From assembly GCA_049299095.1 (NCBI GenBank), contig JBAQWV010000145.1, positions 1-41,886 of the forward strand: a stretch of 41,886 nucleotides of DNA, written 5' to 3'. Below are positions 33,387 through 39,911 of this stretch, piece after piece. The notes beneath the pieces were generated by a model. That model worked only from the letters and a program-made list of their open reading frames with translations, searched no databases and had not been told where the DNA came from. Made by a program: the position numbers and the translations under genes. Source of the DNA: JAAEKA01 sp049299095. GTDB lineage: Bacteria; Chloroflexota; Anaerolineae; JAAEKA01. Position 1 is the stretch's first letter. The number at the start of each line of letters is the position of its first letter.

Positions 33387-34814
33387 TTAGTGTTTGTCAA
33401 AGTCAAAACCTGCTTTGGTCAAACTGAAAATCCATATACCTTCAACAGCAGCAATTATAAACACACGGGCCTGCAATCTTAAAGCATACGACTTCGCTTG
33501 CCAATAGGCTTTGAATAGTTCCTTTTGTGTTTTTAGGCGGAACTTTGCCTCGAGAACCATTTTGGACTGTTCTTCACCCTTATTCTGCTTTGCGAAAAAA
33601 GCATAATCGGGATAGATTTTTTCCCCGCTTCCCATTCTGACGGGCATTTGTCTTGTCCAATCATCACTCTCGTAACCTAATTTTTTCAATAAAGGTTCGA
33701 CCAGATGAATTTCCACATCCCTTTCGTCTTTCAATATGGTTTCATCATCATCCACATCAAAGATAGGAGCAATCCTGGGCAGTATGGTTATATCTTGCCC
33801 TTTCCGTTCCATGATTTGCAGGATCGCCTCGTATTCTCGAAAATTGAAGCGTCGTCCATTTAATCCTTGCATGGAACTTCTAACCAAACCATTTTGCGAG
33901 AGTAAAGGATCGTTTCGCAAATCTTCATAGGTGACTGGAACGGTCTTGATCGGATTGCATACCCAAATCTGGCTGTAAAAATACATAAACGGGTCAACAA
34001 ACCCATCCGTTTTGGCTCGCCAAACCGAATGGATAGAACTTCTTGGAGCCAAGCAATAAATCAACACAATATCGCCGCGTCTGGTATCAACATTACCTTG
34101 CCAGTTTGAAATTGTGTCACCGTTGGCGCTATCAAGAAACTCCGGATCACCGTTGTTATTGATACCACCACCCACAATCCATACCTTCATTGGCTTGGGC
34201 AGTTCATTTTCTGTTTCCAGTGAAATAAAGTTCGGAGCAAACGAATACAAAAATGCACACAATTCTGCTGGTGAAAGGTTACGATTTACCCGAAACTCAT
34301 ACAGTACTTGGCACAATTCAAAATAGTACATCAACCTTTTGTCGAAGTGTTTCTTCCTGGGCAATTCCGGTAGAGGAATACTGAACTCGACGCATATTTG
34401 TTCGAACAAATAAAAATGGTTTTTGAAAAGGTAGGGGAAGTAGTATTCGGGAAAACACGTATACAACCCCACCGATAATTCTGTTAACCAATTTAACAAA
34501 TCAGCATGTGTTAGTACTGCTGCTTCTTCTGTCCCCTTATCTTCATCATAAAACGTAACCGGAAAACCACTGGCTATCTCGTTAAGTACATTCCCCGCTT
34601 CAACTATGCTCTTGATCTCTTTACTTGAATAGTCTTCGATGACAATATTGGTAAATTCCCAAGTCCAATCTGAAATATTCAAAGGTACATTGGCCAGAGT
34701 TAATTTGAACTTACCGTCAAGAATCTGTTCAAAAAGGTCCGAATAGGTTTGAATGGCTAACGAACCTTCAGGTGAGCTTTTATATAACTGCCAAATGTAT
34801 GAACTAAACTCCAT
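33387..34814 (-). CDS. putative modification-sensing nuclease: EVE/PUA-like domain + PD-(D/E)XK nuclease (cassette gene)
   Basis: 475 residues. Residues 1-205 are helical with no family recognised. Residues 208-340 ('MKVWIVGGG', 'RRGDIVLIYCLAPRSSIHSV', 'SQIWVCNPIKTVPVTYEDLR') have the strand order and the Gly-Asp 'kpGD..l.Y' core of EVE/PUA-like modified-base readers; this is a fold-level inference. Residues 364-475 have a PD-(D/E)XK nuclease core of the HsdR-N type: PD403, E422-A-K424 and Q439-x3-Y443 ('YWQAKSYALRL'). The combination suggests recognition and cleavage of modified DNA, that is, defence. AT-rich and unlike the backbone in codon use. It stands alone between attC sites 1 and 2. 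Nuclease part fairly sure, EVE part moderate. Confidence 0.6.
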   Translation of the reverse strand: MEFSSYIWQLYKSSPEGSLAIQTYSDLFEQILDGKFKLTLANVPLNISDWTWEFTNIVIEDYSSKEIKSIVEAGNVLNEIASGFPVTFYDEDKGTEEAAVLTHADLLNWLTELSVGLYTCFPEYYFPYLFKNHFYLFEQICVEFSIPLPELPRKKHFDKRLMYYFELCQVLYEFRVNRNLSPAELCAFLYSFAPNFISLETENELPKPMKVWIVGGGINNNGDPEFLDSANGDTISNWQGNVDTRRGDIVLIYCLAPRSSIHSVWRAKTDGFVDPFMYFYSQIWVCNPIKTVPVTYEDLRNDPLLSQNGLVRSSMQGLNGRRFNFREYEAILQIMERKGQDITILPRIAPIFDVDDDETILKDERDVEIHLVEPLLKKLGYESDDWTRQMPVRMGSGEKIYPDYAFFAKQNKGEEQSKMVLEAKFRLKTQKELFKAYWQAKSYALRLQARVFIIAAVEGIWIFSLTKAGFDFDKH

Positions 34815-34849
34815 ATTTCCCTAAGTTCCTTATCGAAATCGGATTTAGC

Positions 34850-34993
34850 GCCTAACGGTTTGCGTTATGCCCCGCAGGGGTACGTGTGGGCGGGCGTGGA
34901 TTCTGCTTGGGAGCAGGGAACACTCGAAGCCAGAAAAATGCTTGTAAACCGCGCCGACTCCCCATCCGTCCGCTGCACCCACCTGGTCGGGGC
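34850..34993 (-). repeat. attC-like site 2 (degenerate at one end)
   Basis: Begins GCCTAAC; its first 46 bp are identical to site 3 apart from one T/C, and its middle matches site 4 (ACTCGAAGC, TTGTAAA, GACTCCC). The far end has GTCGGGGC instead of GTTRRRY. The structured repeat A starts inside it; a second core-like GCTGGGC at 35151-35157 sits 7 bp from the methyltransferase stop and may be the true outer end. Confidence 0.6.
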
Positions 34994-35160
34994 GGGGCCT
35001 CGTCCTGCAAACCACCAGAAACGGGTGCGCTGCGGTGATGGGACAAGGCTTCATGGAGCGTCAGACCGGCAAGCCGTGACGCGTCGCCCACTCGTTTTGG
35101 ACTAACCCTCGTCCCAACACATCAACCAGGGGTCGTTTCTTAAGACGCTTTGCTGGGCGC
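34961..35160. repeat. structured dispersed repeat, copy A
   Basis: About 200 bp, similar to copies B (37898-38115) and C (39170-39386) over CTGCACCCACCTGGTCGGGG through AGGGGTCGTTT. Conserved hairpins: CCCATC...GCACCC pairing with GGGTGC...GATGGG, and GCGTCA-CGGC/GCCG-TGACGC (35059-35082). Copy A diverges from B and C at its right end. No gene assigned. Confidence 0.8.
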
Positions 35161-35163
35161 GGT

Positions 35164-35787
35164 TTATATTGGAAGGCGCTCTATACAAGCACATGTCGCT
35201 GGTACAGGAGGCGCAACTCGGCTCAGGAATTCTACCGTTTGAACTTCTTTAATACGCCATCCTTTTTCAATCGTAAAACGTGTTTGCAATTCATCAACTG
35301 AAATTTGGCGAGGCACATTAGGTATGGAGAATTCGACTGCAAACTCATGCAAATAATAACAGCCATGCGGCTTCAAGATTGAGGCAACTTCATCAATTAA
35401 TTGCTCGCATTGGTCTGGATTAAATAAGTGATAAAAGCCTGAATCGAAAACTGCTCCAAACTTTTCTTGAAGTAAAGATGGCTTGAGGGCGTCTGCTACC
35501 TGAAAACTTAATAATTGGGCGGTCTCAGCGGCAAGGGACGCAACTTTATCTTGGGCATTTTTAATGGCAGATTCAACAAAATCAATTCCCACAACTTGAT
35601 GCCCCAACTCCGCTAAATAAATGGCAAGGTCGCCAGAGCCACAACCAAGATCCAAAACTGGATTTGAGGGTGGGCATTTTTCAATAAGAGCCGCCATTGC
35701 GGGTTGAGGTGCTCCAATATCCCAAGGCACAACATTCTGGTAAACAGAATTAAAAAAAGTAAGTGGGTCAGAACCAAATCTACTCAA
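35164..35787 (-). CDS. class I SAM-dependent methyltransferase (cassette gene)
   Basis: 207 residues if the TTG at 35787 is used: AAGGA lies 8 nt upstream and there is no ATG near the start. The frame is open to 35823, but that part is attC site 3. Motif I 'VLDLGCGSGDLAIYLAELGH', then 'VVGIDFVESAIKNAQDKV' and motif IV 'FGAVFDSGFYHLF'. N-terminal 'YQNVVPWDIGAPQPAM' is typical of thiopurine-methyltransferase- or UbiE-like small-molecule methyltransferases. Substrate unknown. It stops 7 bp before a core-like GCCCAGC. Confidence 0.82.
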   Translation of the reverse strand: MSRFGSDPLTFFNSVYQNVVPWDIGAPQPAMAALIEKCPPSNPVLDLGCGSGDLAIYLAELGHQVVGIDFVESAIKNAQDKVASLAAETAQLLSFQVADALKPSLLQEKFGAVFDSGFYHLFNPDQCEQLIDEVASILKPHGCYYLHEFAVEFSIPNVPRQISVDELQTRFTIEKGWRIKEVQTVEFLSRVAPPVPATCACIERLPI

Positions 35788-35817
35788 AATAAATTTCCTT
35801 ATGTGCTTTCGCGAAGC

Positions 35818-35951
35818 GCCCAACGGTTTGCGTTATGCCCCGCAGGGGTACGTGTGGGCGGGAACCAACCGCAACGAGGGGATAAACTCAAAATGTGGAA
35901 ACTGCCTTGCGCCCTTGACTTCCCACATCATCTGTGCACGCTGTGTTAGGC
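35818..35951 (-). repeat. attC-like recombination site 3
   Basis: GCCCAAC (35818-35824) and GTTAGGC (35945-35951), both matching consensus, 134 bp. Inner arms TTTGCGTTA and TGCACGC, and GTGTGGG with CCCACATC. The stop codon of the upstream cassette gene (TAA) is inside the GCCTAAC core as read on the minus strand. Confidence 0.8.
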
Positions 35952-36518
35952 GTTTTTTGTTTTTACAACACCACGACTATTAAATTCCATTTCCATCAAA
36001 ATCTTTAGAATAGAACCCAATGCTTTTAACGGAAAATAGATGATGATGCTTTGCAAGCCTACCCCAAAGATAAAAATTATAAGCGTTATCAACCATGCGA
36101 TAAAGTTTTTGCTTGTATCGCCCATGAAATACGACAATATAATTCTTTGCGTTTGAGGTAATGCTATTAAACTGGAAATAGCAGAGGCAACAATTGAAGC
36201 AAGTGCGGCTTTATTCAACCAGTTTTCTAACCGTAAAATTTCATGCGGATTGTAAAATTCAGGCGGATTTTCATCGTCCATCAAAAAATCAAAATCGGCT
36301 TCATCTTCATCAATTTCGCCTTCGGTATCTTTATACTCCAAAATAGGCTCATCTTGTGACGGAAGTTCACCAAGCCTTTCTTGTAAAATCTCTTGAATGA
36401 CACTGAATGTATCTTCTGACCATTCCACGTGGTCATTCTTTTGCCAGATTTCGACTAGTTCATCAGTTTCTTTAAATTTGAAATTACTGTAAATCTGTTT
36501 GCGTAGGCTGTTACTCAT
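35946..36518 (-). CDS. hypothetical two-helix membrane protein (cassette gene)
   Basis: 190 residues. Residues 1-95 are soluble and very acidic ('EGEIDEDEADFDFLMDDENP'); two membrane helices follow near 102-120 ('LASIVASAISSLIALPQ') and 140-165 ('IAWLITLIIFIFGVGLQSII'). No family recognised. Its start overlaps the stop of the next membrane-protein gene by 8 bp, so the pair is coupled, and its TAA lies within the attC core. Both genes occupy one cassette, which is uncommon. Confidence 0.65.
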   Translation of the reverse strand: MSNSLRKQIYSNFKFKETDELVEIWQKNDHVEWSEDTFSVIQEILQERLGELPSQDEPILEYKDTEGEIDEDEADFDFLMDDENPPEFYNPHEILRLENWLNKAALASIVASAISSLIALPQTQRIILSYFMGDTSKNFIAWLITLIIFIFGVGLQSIIIYFPLKALGSILKILMEMEFNSRGVVKTKNA

Positions 36519-36882
36519 TGGTCACCCCTTCAAATTTGTCTTTGTAATTCAAGTCAGTTTCGACAATCATATATAAACCTGCCGAAATGCCTTTGAGAAC
36601 AAGCCAGTAAATAGCACCCCGAATAAAAATACCTGCCAAATCTACAACAAGGCTGAAAGTGTAAACAGGATTTTCGCTCAACATCTCCATAAAATTGGGT
36701 TGACCAAAACCTGTTGACAAGGTTTGTATCATGTACGAATTTTGGAGTTGGATAAACCTTGCCCCTACATATAAAACTTGAGAAACAAGAGCAATCCATG
36801 CAAAAATATTCGCAACTGATGCGATATTCATTAGCCTGCCGTGCTTTTTTGTGATGAAGCCTTCCCCAGTGCTATCGGTCAT
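36511..36882 (-). CDS. hypothetical membrane protein, coupled partner (cassette gene)
   Basis: 123 residues from the ATG at 36882 (AGGGAG about 5 nt upstream; the ATG at 36924 lies closer to the attC site). Helix near 23-42 ('VANIFAWIALVSQVLYVGAR') and helix near 75-105 ('YTFSLVVDLAGIFIRGAIYW'). No family recognised. First gene of a two-gene cassette. Size, topology and coupling suggest a small membrane complex; the function is unknown. Confidence 0.62.
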   Translation of the reverse strand: MTDSTGEGFITKKHGRLMNIASVANIFAWIALVSQVLYVGARFIQLQNSYMIQTLSTGFGQPNFMEMLSENPVYTFSLVVDLAGIFIRGAIYWLVLKGISAGLYMIVETDLNYKDKFEGVTNE

Positions 36883-37493
36883 GCGGTCTCCCTGATTTTG
36901 TAGATTTTGTAGAAAGTTATGCAAGGCAAACGCCTAACGGCTTGCGTTACTTGCAGGTGGGTGGGACGAGACTCTGCCTGAGAGCAGTATAAACTCGAAG
37001 CTTGAAAACTGTTTGTAAATCGCGCAGACTCCCACCTGTCCAGTGCACGCGGTGTTGGGCGGCTGTTAAGCAATTTTTCATTGTCTTTTGCCGAGAAACA
37101 TTGTTTAATTTGCTTTGACATCAGAAACCAAATTTGTCCTGCTATTAATCCAAGGCTAAGTGGGTAGAAAATGGGGTTTGGTACTTCCGTTTCAAGTCCA
37201 TTCATACCCACAATAGTGATCGCCGATTCGCTAAATTTACCAGAAGTACCAACAAGGAGGAAAAGAATAACATCAAAGGCAAGAAAGACAAACAAAATTA
37301 TTAAGGCTTGTTTCCTCGCCCAAGGACTCTGGCGAAAAAGTCCAATCCCAATTGGCAAAGCCACAACCATATATGGTATGTCAAACTTCCCTTGCATCAG
37401 TTTGGGTAAGCCATAATAAAGACCAATACCTCCGACAAGTATCCATAAAAAGCCATAAATATTTAGTAGAAGAAAGGAAGAATTATTTTTCAT
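36879..37493 (-). CDS. hypothetical membrane protein whose reading frame runs through attC site 4
   Basis: 204 residues. The first 143 form a four-helix membrane protein ('LLNIYGFLWILVGGIGLYYG', 'ALIILFVFLAFDVILFLLVG', 'IFYPLSLGLIAGQIWFL'). From S144 ('SRPTPRALDRW') to the end, about 61 residues are simply the translated attC (GCCCAAC encodes the Pro-Thr) plus the start of the next cassette, stopping 4 bp into the next gene (ATGA at 36879-36882). No stop occurs before the recombination site, so the C-terminus depends on whatever cassette follows. No family recognised. Confidence 0.6.
   Translation of the reverse strand: MKNNSSFLLLNIYGFLWILVGGIGLYYGLPKLMQGKFDIPYMVVALPIGIGLFRQSPWARKQALIILFVFLAFDVILFLLVGTSGKFSESAITIVGMNGLETEVPNPIFYPLSLGLIAGQIWFLMSKQIKQCFSAKDNEKLLNSRPTPRALDRWESARFTNSFQASSLYCSQAESRPTHLQVTQAVRRLPCITFYKIYKIRETA
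36932..37060 (-). repeat. attC-like recombination site 4
   Basis: GCCTAAC (36932-36938) and GTTGGGC (37054-37060), 129 bp. A clear inner stem: CAGGTGGG (36954-36961) with CCCACCTG (37031-37038), plus AGACTC/GACT pairing further in. The best-formed site in the array. Confidence 0.82.
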
Positions 37494-37568
37494 TACTAAC
37501 CAGGTTTCTTGCGCAAAATGATTTCATTAATCGATGCCACCTCTAGCAAACCGTTTTCTACCTAAGCC

Positions 37569-37575
37569 GCCCAAC
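37569..37575 (-). repeat. solitary cassette core site
   Basis: CCGCCCAACTAG context, identical to that at 40533-40539. No partner GTTRRRY was found within 150 bp on the right, so the matching arm has been lost or replaced by the palindromic block that follows. Confidence 0.5.
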
Positions 37576-37582
37576 TAGTAAT

Positions 37583-37734
37583 TATGCGGAATACAGTCCG
37601 CATATCAACCGGACGGCTATTCCGCTTTTTGCCCCCTGTGGGGGCATTATACGGAATGCAGTCCGCATATCACCCCGCTACGGGGTTTTATGCGGATAAA
37701 AAATTGTGCTAAAATGCGGAATGTAAACCGCAGT
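37583..37734. repeat. palindromic sites with 65-bp periodicity
   Basis: TATGCGGA-N6-TCCGCATA at 37583-37604 (perfect), TATACGGA-N6-TCCGCATA at 37648-37669 and AATGCGGA-N6-ACCGCAGT at 37713-37734: starts exactly 65 bp apart. Between them are the stems GCCCCC/GGGGGC (37631-37645) and CCCCG/CGGGG (37673-37685), and a half-site TATGCGGA at 37689. These look like operator sites for a dimeric protein, but no promoter-gene pair is obvious. Confidence 0.7.
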
Positions 37735-37897
37735 TCCTTCCTGCTTTCGTCATCCAGTGGGCCAAGTATAACGCCGCGCGGCATTCTGGTCAAGGTGGTG
37801 TAACCGCCCATGCCGTACTTCTATTCGTGTCAACTCTATTCAGGGCGGGTCAGGTCACTGCTTGCTGCCTGCCGCACGCCGCCCGCAGGGCGGCAGT

Positions 37898-38115
37898 CCC
37901 CACCCGTCGGCTGCACCCACCTGGTCGGGGCGGAGCCTCGTCCTGCAAACCACAAGAAACGGGCGCGCTGCGGTGATGGGAGTATACTTCATGGAGCGTC
38001 AGACTGGCAAGCCGTGACGCGTCGCCCGCCCGTTTTGGACTGGCCCTCGTCCCAACGCAACCACCAGGGGTCGTTTTTTAAGGCGCTTTGTCGGGCACGA
38101 CACTTCAGAATACAG
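37898..38115. repeat. structured dispersed repeat, copy B
   Basis: 218 bp, nearly the same length as copy C and differing from it at about a dozen positions by eye; ends GGCGCTTTGTCGGGCACGAC then AGAATACAG. Lies in a 680-bp gene-free stretch (37494-38173) that also contains the core site and the palindromic block. No open frame there looks real. Confidence 0.85.
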
Positions 38116-38141
38116 GTTAGCAATTCGGCCTGATTTTGATT

Positions 38142-38148
38142 GTTGGGC
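38142..38148 (-). repeat. core-like GTTGGGC after the lipoprotein gene
   Basis: 25 bp beyond the lipoprotein stop, in the place an attC would begin on the minus strand. The partner core was not convincingly found; TCCCAAC inside repeat B is a weak candidate. Confidence 0.4.
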
Positions 38149-38173
38149 GGATCTTAAATTTGTATTGTATGGC

Positions 38174-38644
38174 TTAAGGTTTAATTGGCGTGGCAATTTT
38201 GATAACCACTAATTTTTCGTCATTATTGACATCAGTTACTCGAACACGATATCCTGCCACAGTTATTATTTTTCCTTCGTAAACATCTAAATCTTGCTCA
38301 AGTTCAGGTCGTCCACGCACAAAAAAAGACAAGTGGGCTATTGTCCCGGATTGCAAATTACCATCATTATCTAAGTATTCCCCTGATCGAACTGCGCCAA
38401 CCCCAATGCGTAGAAAATCACCCTTCACGATTATCTGACCACCATTATGTGCAGAATAAAGTACTTCTTCACCATATTCGTAACTATCAATTGGTACTTG
38501 CTGTGTATTTTGTGAGTTTGGCATTGTAGTCTCCTCATAAATTGGTAGCGGTGTTCCATCTATGGGTGAACAACTTATCAGGAAGATGAACAACCACAAT
38601 GAAACAAAAATACATAACCTTGATCGTAATTTGGCCTCAATCAT
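38174..38644 (-). CDS. putative lipoprotein (cassette gene)
   Basis: 156 residues. N-terminal signal 'LCIFVSLWLFIFLISC' with lipobox LISC and acceptor Cys 25, so membrane-anchored outside the cytoplasm. The mature part is a compact beta-rich domain ('GGQIIVKGDFLRIGVGAV', 'KIITVAGYRVRVTDVNNDEK') with no family recognised. It begins 10 bp after the calpain-like reading frame and was probably cotranscribed with it, for example as an inhibitor or partner; that is speculative. Confidence 0.65.
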   Translation of the reverse strand: MIEAKLRSRLCIFVSLWLFIFLISCSPIDGTPLPIYEETTMPNSQNTQQVPIDSYEYGEEVLYSAHNGGQIIVKGDFLRIGVGAVRSGEYLDNDGNLQSGTIAHLSFFVRGRPELEQDLDVYEGKIITVAGYRVRVTDVNNDEKLVVIKIATPIKP

Positions 38645-38654
38645 AATTCTGTCT

Positions 38655-39169
38655 CTATGTATGTTGTAAAGAATTCATGTCAATTCTGTCAAAGCTCTCA
38701 ATGAATTCATCATAGGAAAGTTCAATCCTATAATTAGAACTACTATCATATCCCCAAGGATTACGAACAACTATCCTATCGTTCGTAACATCTATACTTT
38801 CTATCCAGTAAGCATGAGTTGTATGAAGTCGTCCCTTGCCTGCATCATAATATCCTTCTTCTCCATCACTTGTTCTATTCAGGCTGGATAACGTAATGGC
38901 AGTGCCGTTATTATGTAATTGAGCCAATTCTTGCAAACTGTACTCTCTCATGTCTGTTGTGGATTGACTATCAGTACCGGTTAGAGCTTGAAATACATCA
39001 TGTGATACTCCTCCCTTATTTAATGTTTGATAACCACGTGTGATATCACCATTCCCTTGCCATTGGGCATAGGCTTTTTCCAAAATGCGAGGCCACAATT
39101 CATCATCTCCCTCACCAATGTGCGGTACACTGGCATCAGTAACCCACTGCCCAGTTTCTTTGCAGCCGT
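38655..39169 (-). pseudogene. calpain-like (peptidase C2) protease, 5'-truncated remnant
   Basis: About 170 residues of calpain-type sequence: 'DELWPRILEKAYAQWQG' is the calpain linker between the Cys and His subdomains, then the His and Asn of the triad in 'TTHAYWIESI' and 'IVVRNPWGYD'. The part with the catalytic Cys is missing: at about 39170 homology stops and repeat copy C begins. The frame stays open through the repeat to an ATG at 39263, which would add 31 repeat-encoded residues, but a protease without its Cys cannot be active. Most likely a gene broken by the repeat. Confidence 0.75.
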
Positions 39170-39386
39170 CCCACCCATCGGCTGCACCCACCTGGTCGGG
39201 GCGGAGCCTCGTCCTGCAAACCACCAGAAACGGGCACGCTGCGGTGATGGGAGTATACTTCATGGAGCGTCAGACCGGCAAGCCGTGACGCGTCGCCCAC
39301 TCGTTTTGGACTAACCCTCGTCCCAACGCATCAACCAGGGGTCGTTTCTTAAGGCGCTTTGTCGGGCACGACACTTAAGAATACAG
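39170..39386. repeat. structured dispersed repeat, copy C
   Basis: 217 bp, same hairpins as copies A and B (GCGTCA-CGGC/GCCG-TGACGC at 39268-39291) and the same right end (GTCGGGCACGACACTT-AGAATACAG). Its left edge is the truncation point of the calpain-like gene. Confidence 0.85.
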
Positions 39387-39538
39387 TTTACGTGAAAACG
39401 TGCGCCTGAATAGTTTTTCGGTTTCTTTATGTGCAAAGGTTTTTATCATCTCAAAGAGAATAACGTCATGCGTTAGCAATGTCAAACGCCATGACTGACG
39501 AACACCCCGTTTTTCAAAACCTTGACCTAAGGGGACGG
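39387..39538. other. gene-free stretch, nothing recognised
   Basis: AT-rich spacer between repeat C and attC site 6. No open frame, promoter or core site that I can support. Confidence 0.5.
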
Positions 39539-39672
39539 GCCTAACGTTGGGCTTCAGCGGCGCGGCTGGCAGGCGTGTAGATCGAGACGAATGCAGGCAT
39601 GCCACAACGTGATAAAAAAACCACTAGGTTTTGGGCCGCGCCAGCGGCGTCACCTGCACGCGGGAGTTGGGC
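39539..39672 (-). repeat. attC-like recombination site 6
   Basis: GCCTAAC (39539-39545) and GTTGGGC (39666-39672), 134 bp. Inner arms share TTCAGCGGCGCGGC and its counterpart CCGCGCCAGCGGCG. Only 66 bp separate it from site 7, so the cassette between them carries no gene. Confidence 0.72.
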
Positions 39673-39738
39673 GGCCGGGCATGCGGCCAGGACCGCCGGA
39701 CGCCGGGCATGCGTGCCCATTCCGCAAGCGCCAGAACC

Positions 39739-39834
39739 GCCCAACGACCTGACGTTCAGCTGTGGGGCCGGCTTTCCAACCCGTCGGACAATTGAGGCCG
39801 GAGCCGGCCAGTAAGCTGCAACGGATTGTTGGTC
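39739..39834 (-). repeat. attC-like recombination site 7
   Basis: GCCCAAC (39739-39745) and GTTGGTC (39828-39834, one mismatch), 96 bp. The arms CGTTCAGCTG...GGCCGGC and GCCGGCC...AGCTGCAACG pair well. Lies 78 bp past the stop of the HEPN-like gene. Confidence 0.65.
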
Positions 39835-39911
39835 GGCACGACATGGCAGAATGCCCACGGCGATGACACGTCTCCGGAGCAAGTCTGGGTTCCCTTGGGA
39901 TCCGACTGCGG

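Noticed and set aside
37810..38133. Open frame across repeat copy B on the plus strand
   Set aside because: Lies wholly in the structured repeat and its flank, with no ribosome site and no recognisable protein features. The same frame in copies A and C differs in length.
34961..39386. Group IIC intron (known to target attC sites) as an explanation of the repeat
   Set aside because: No domain V hairpin, no reverse-transcriptase gene, and the element is only about 217 bp.
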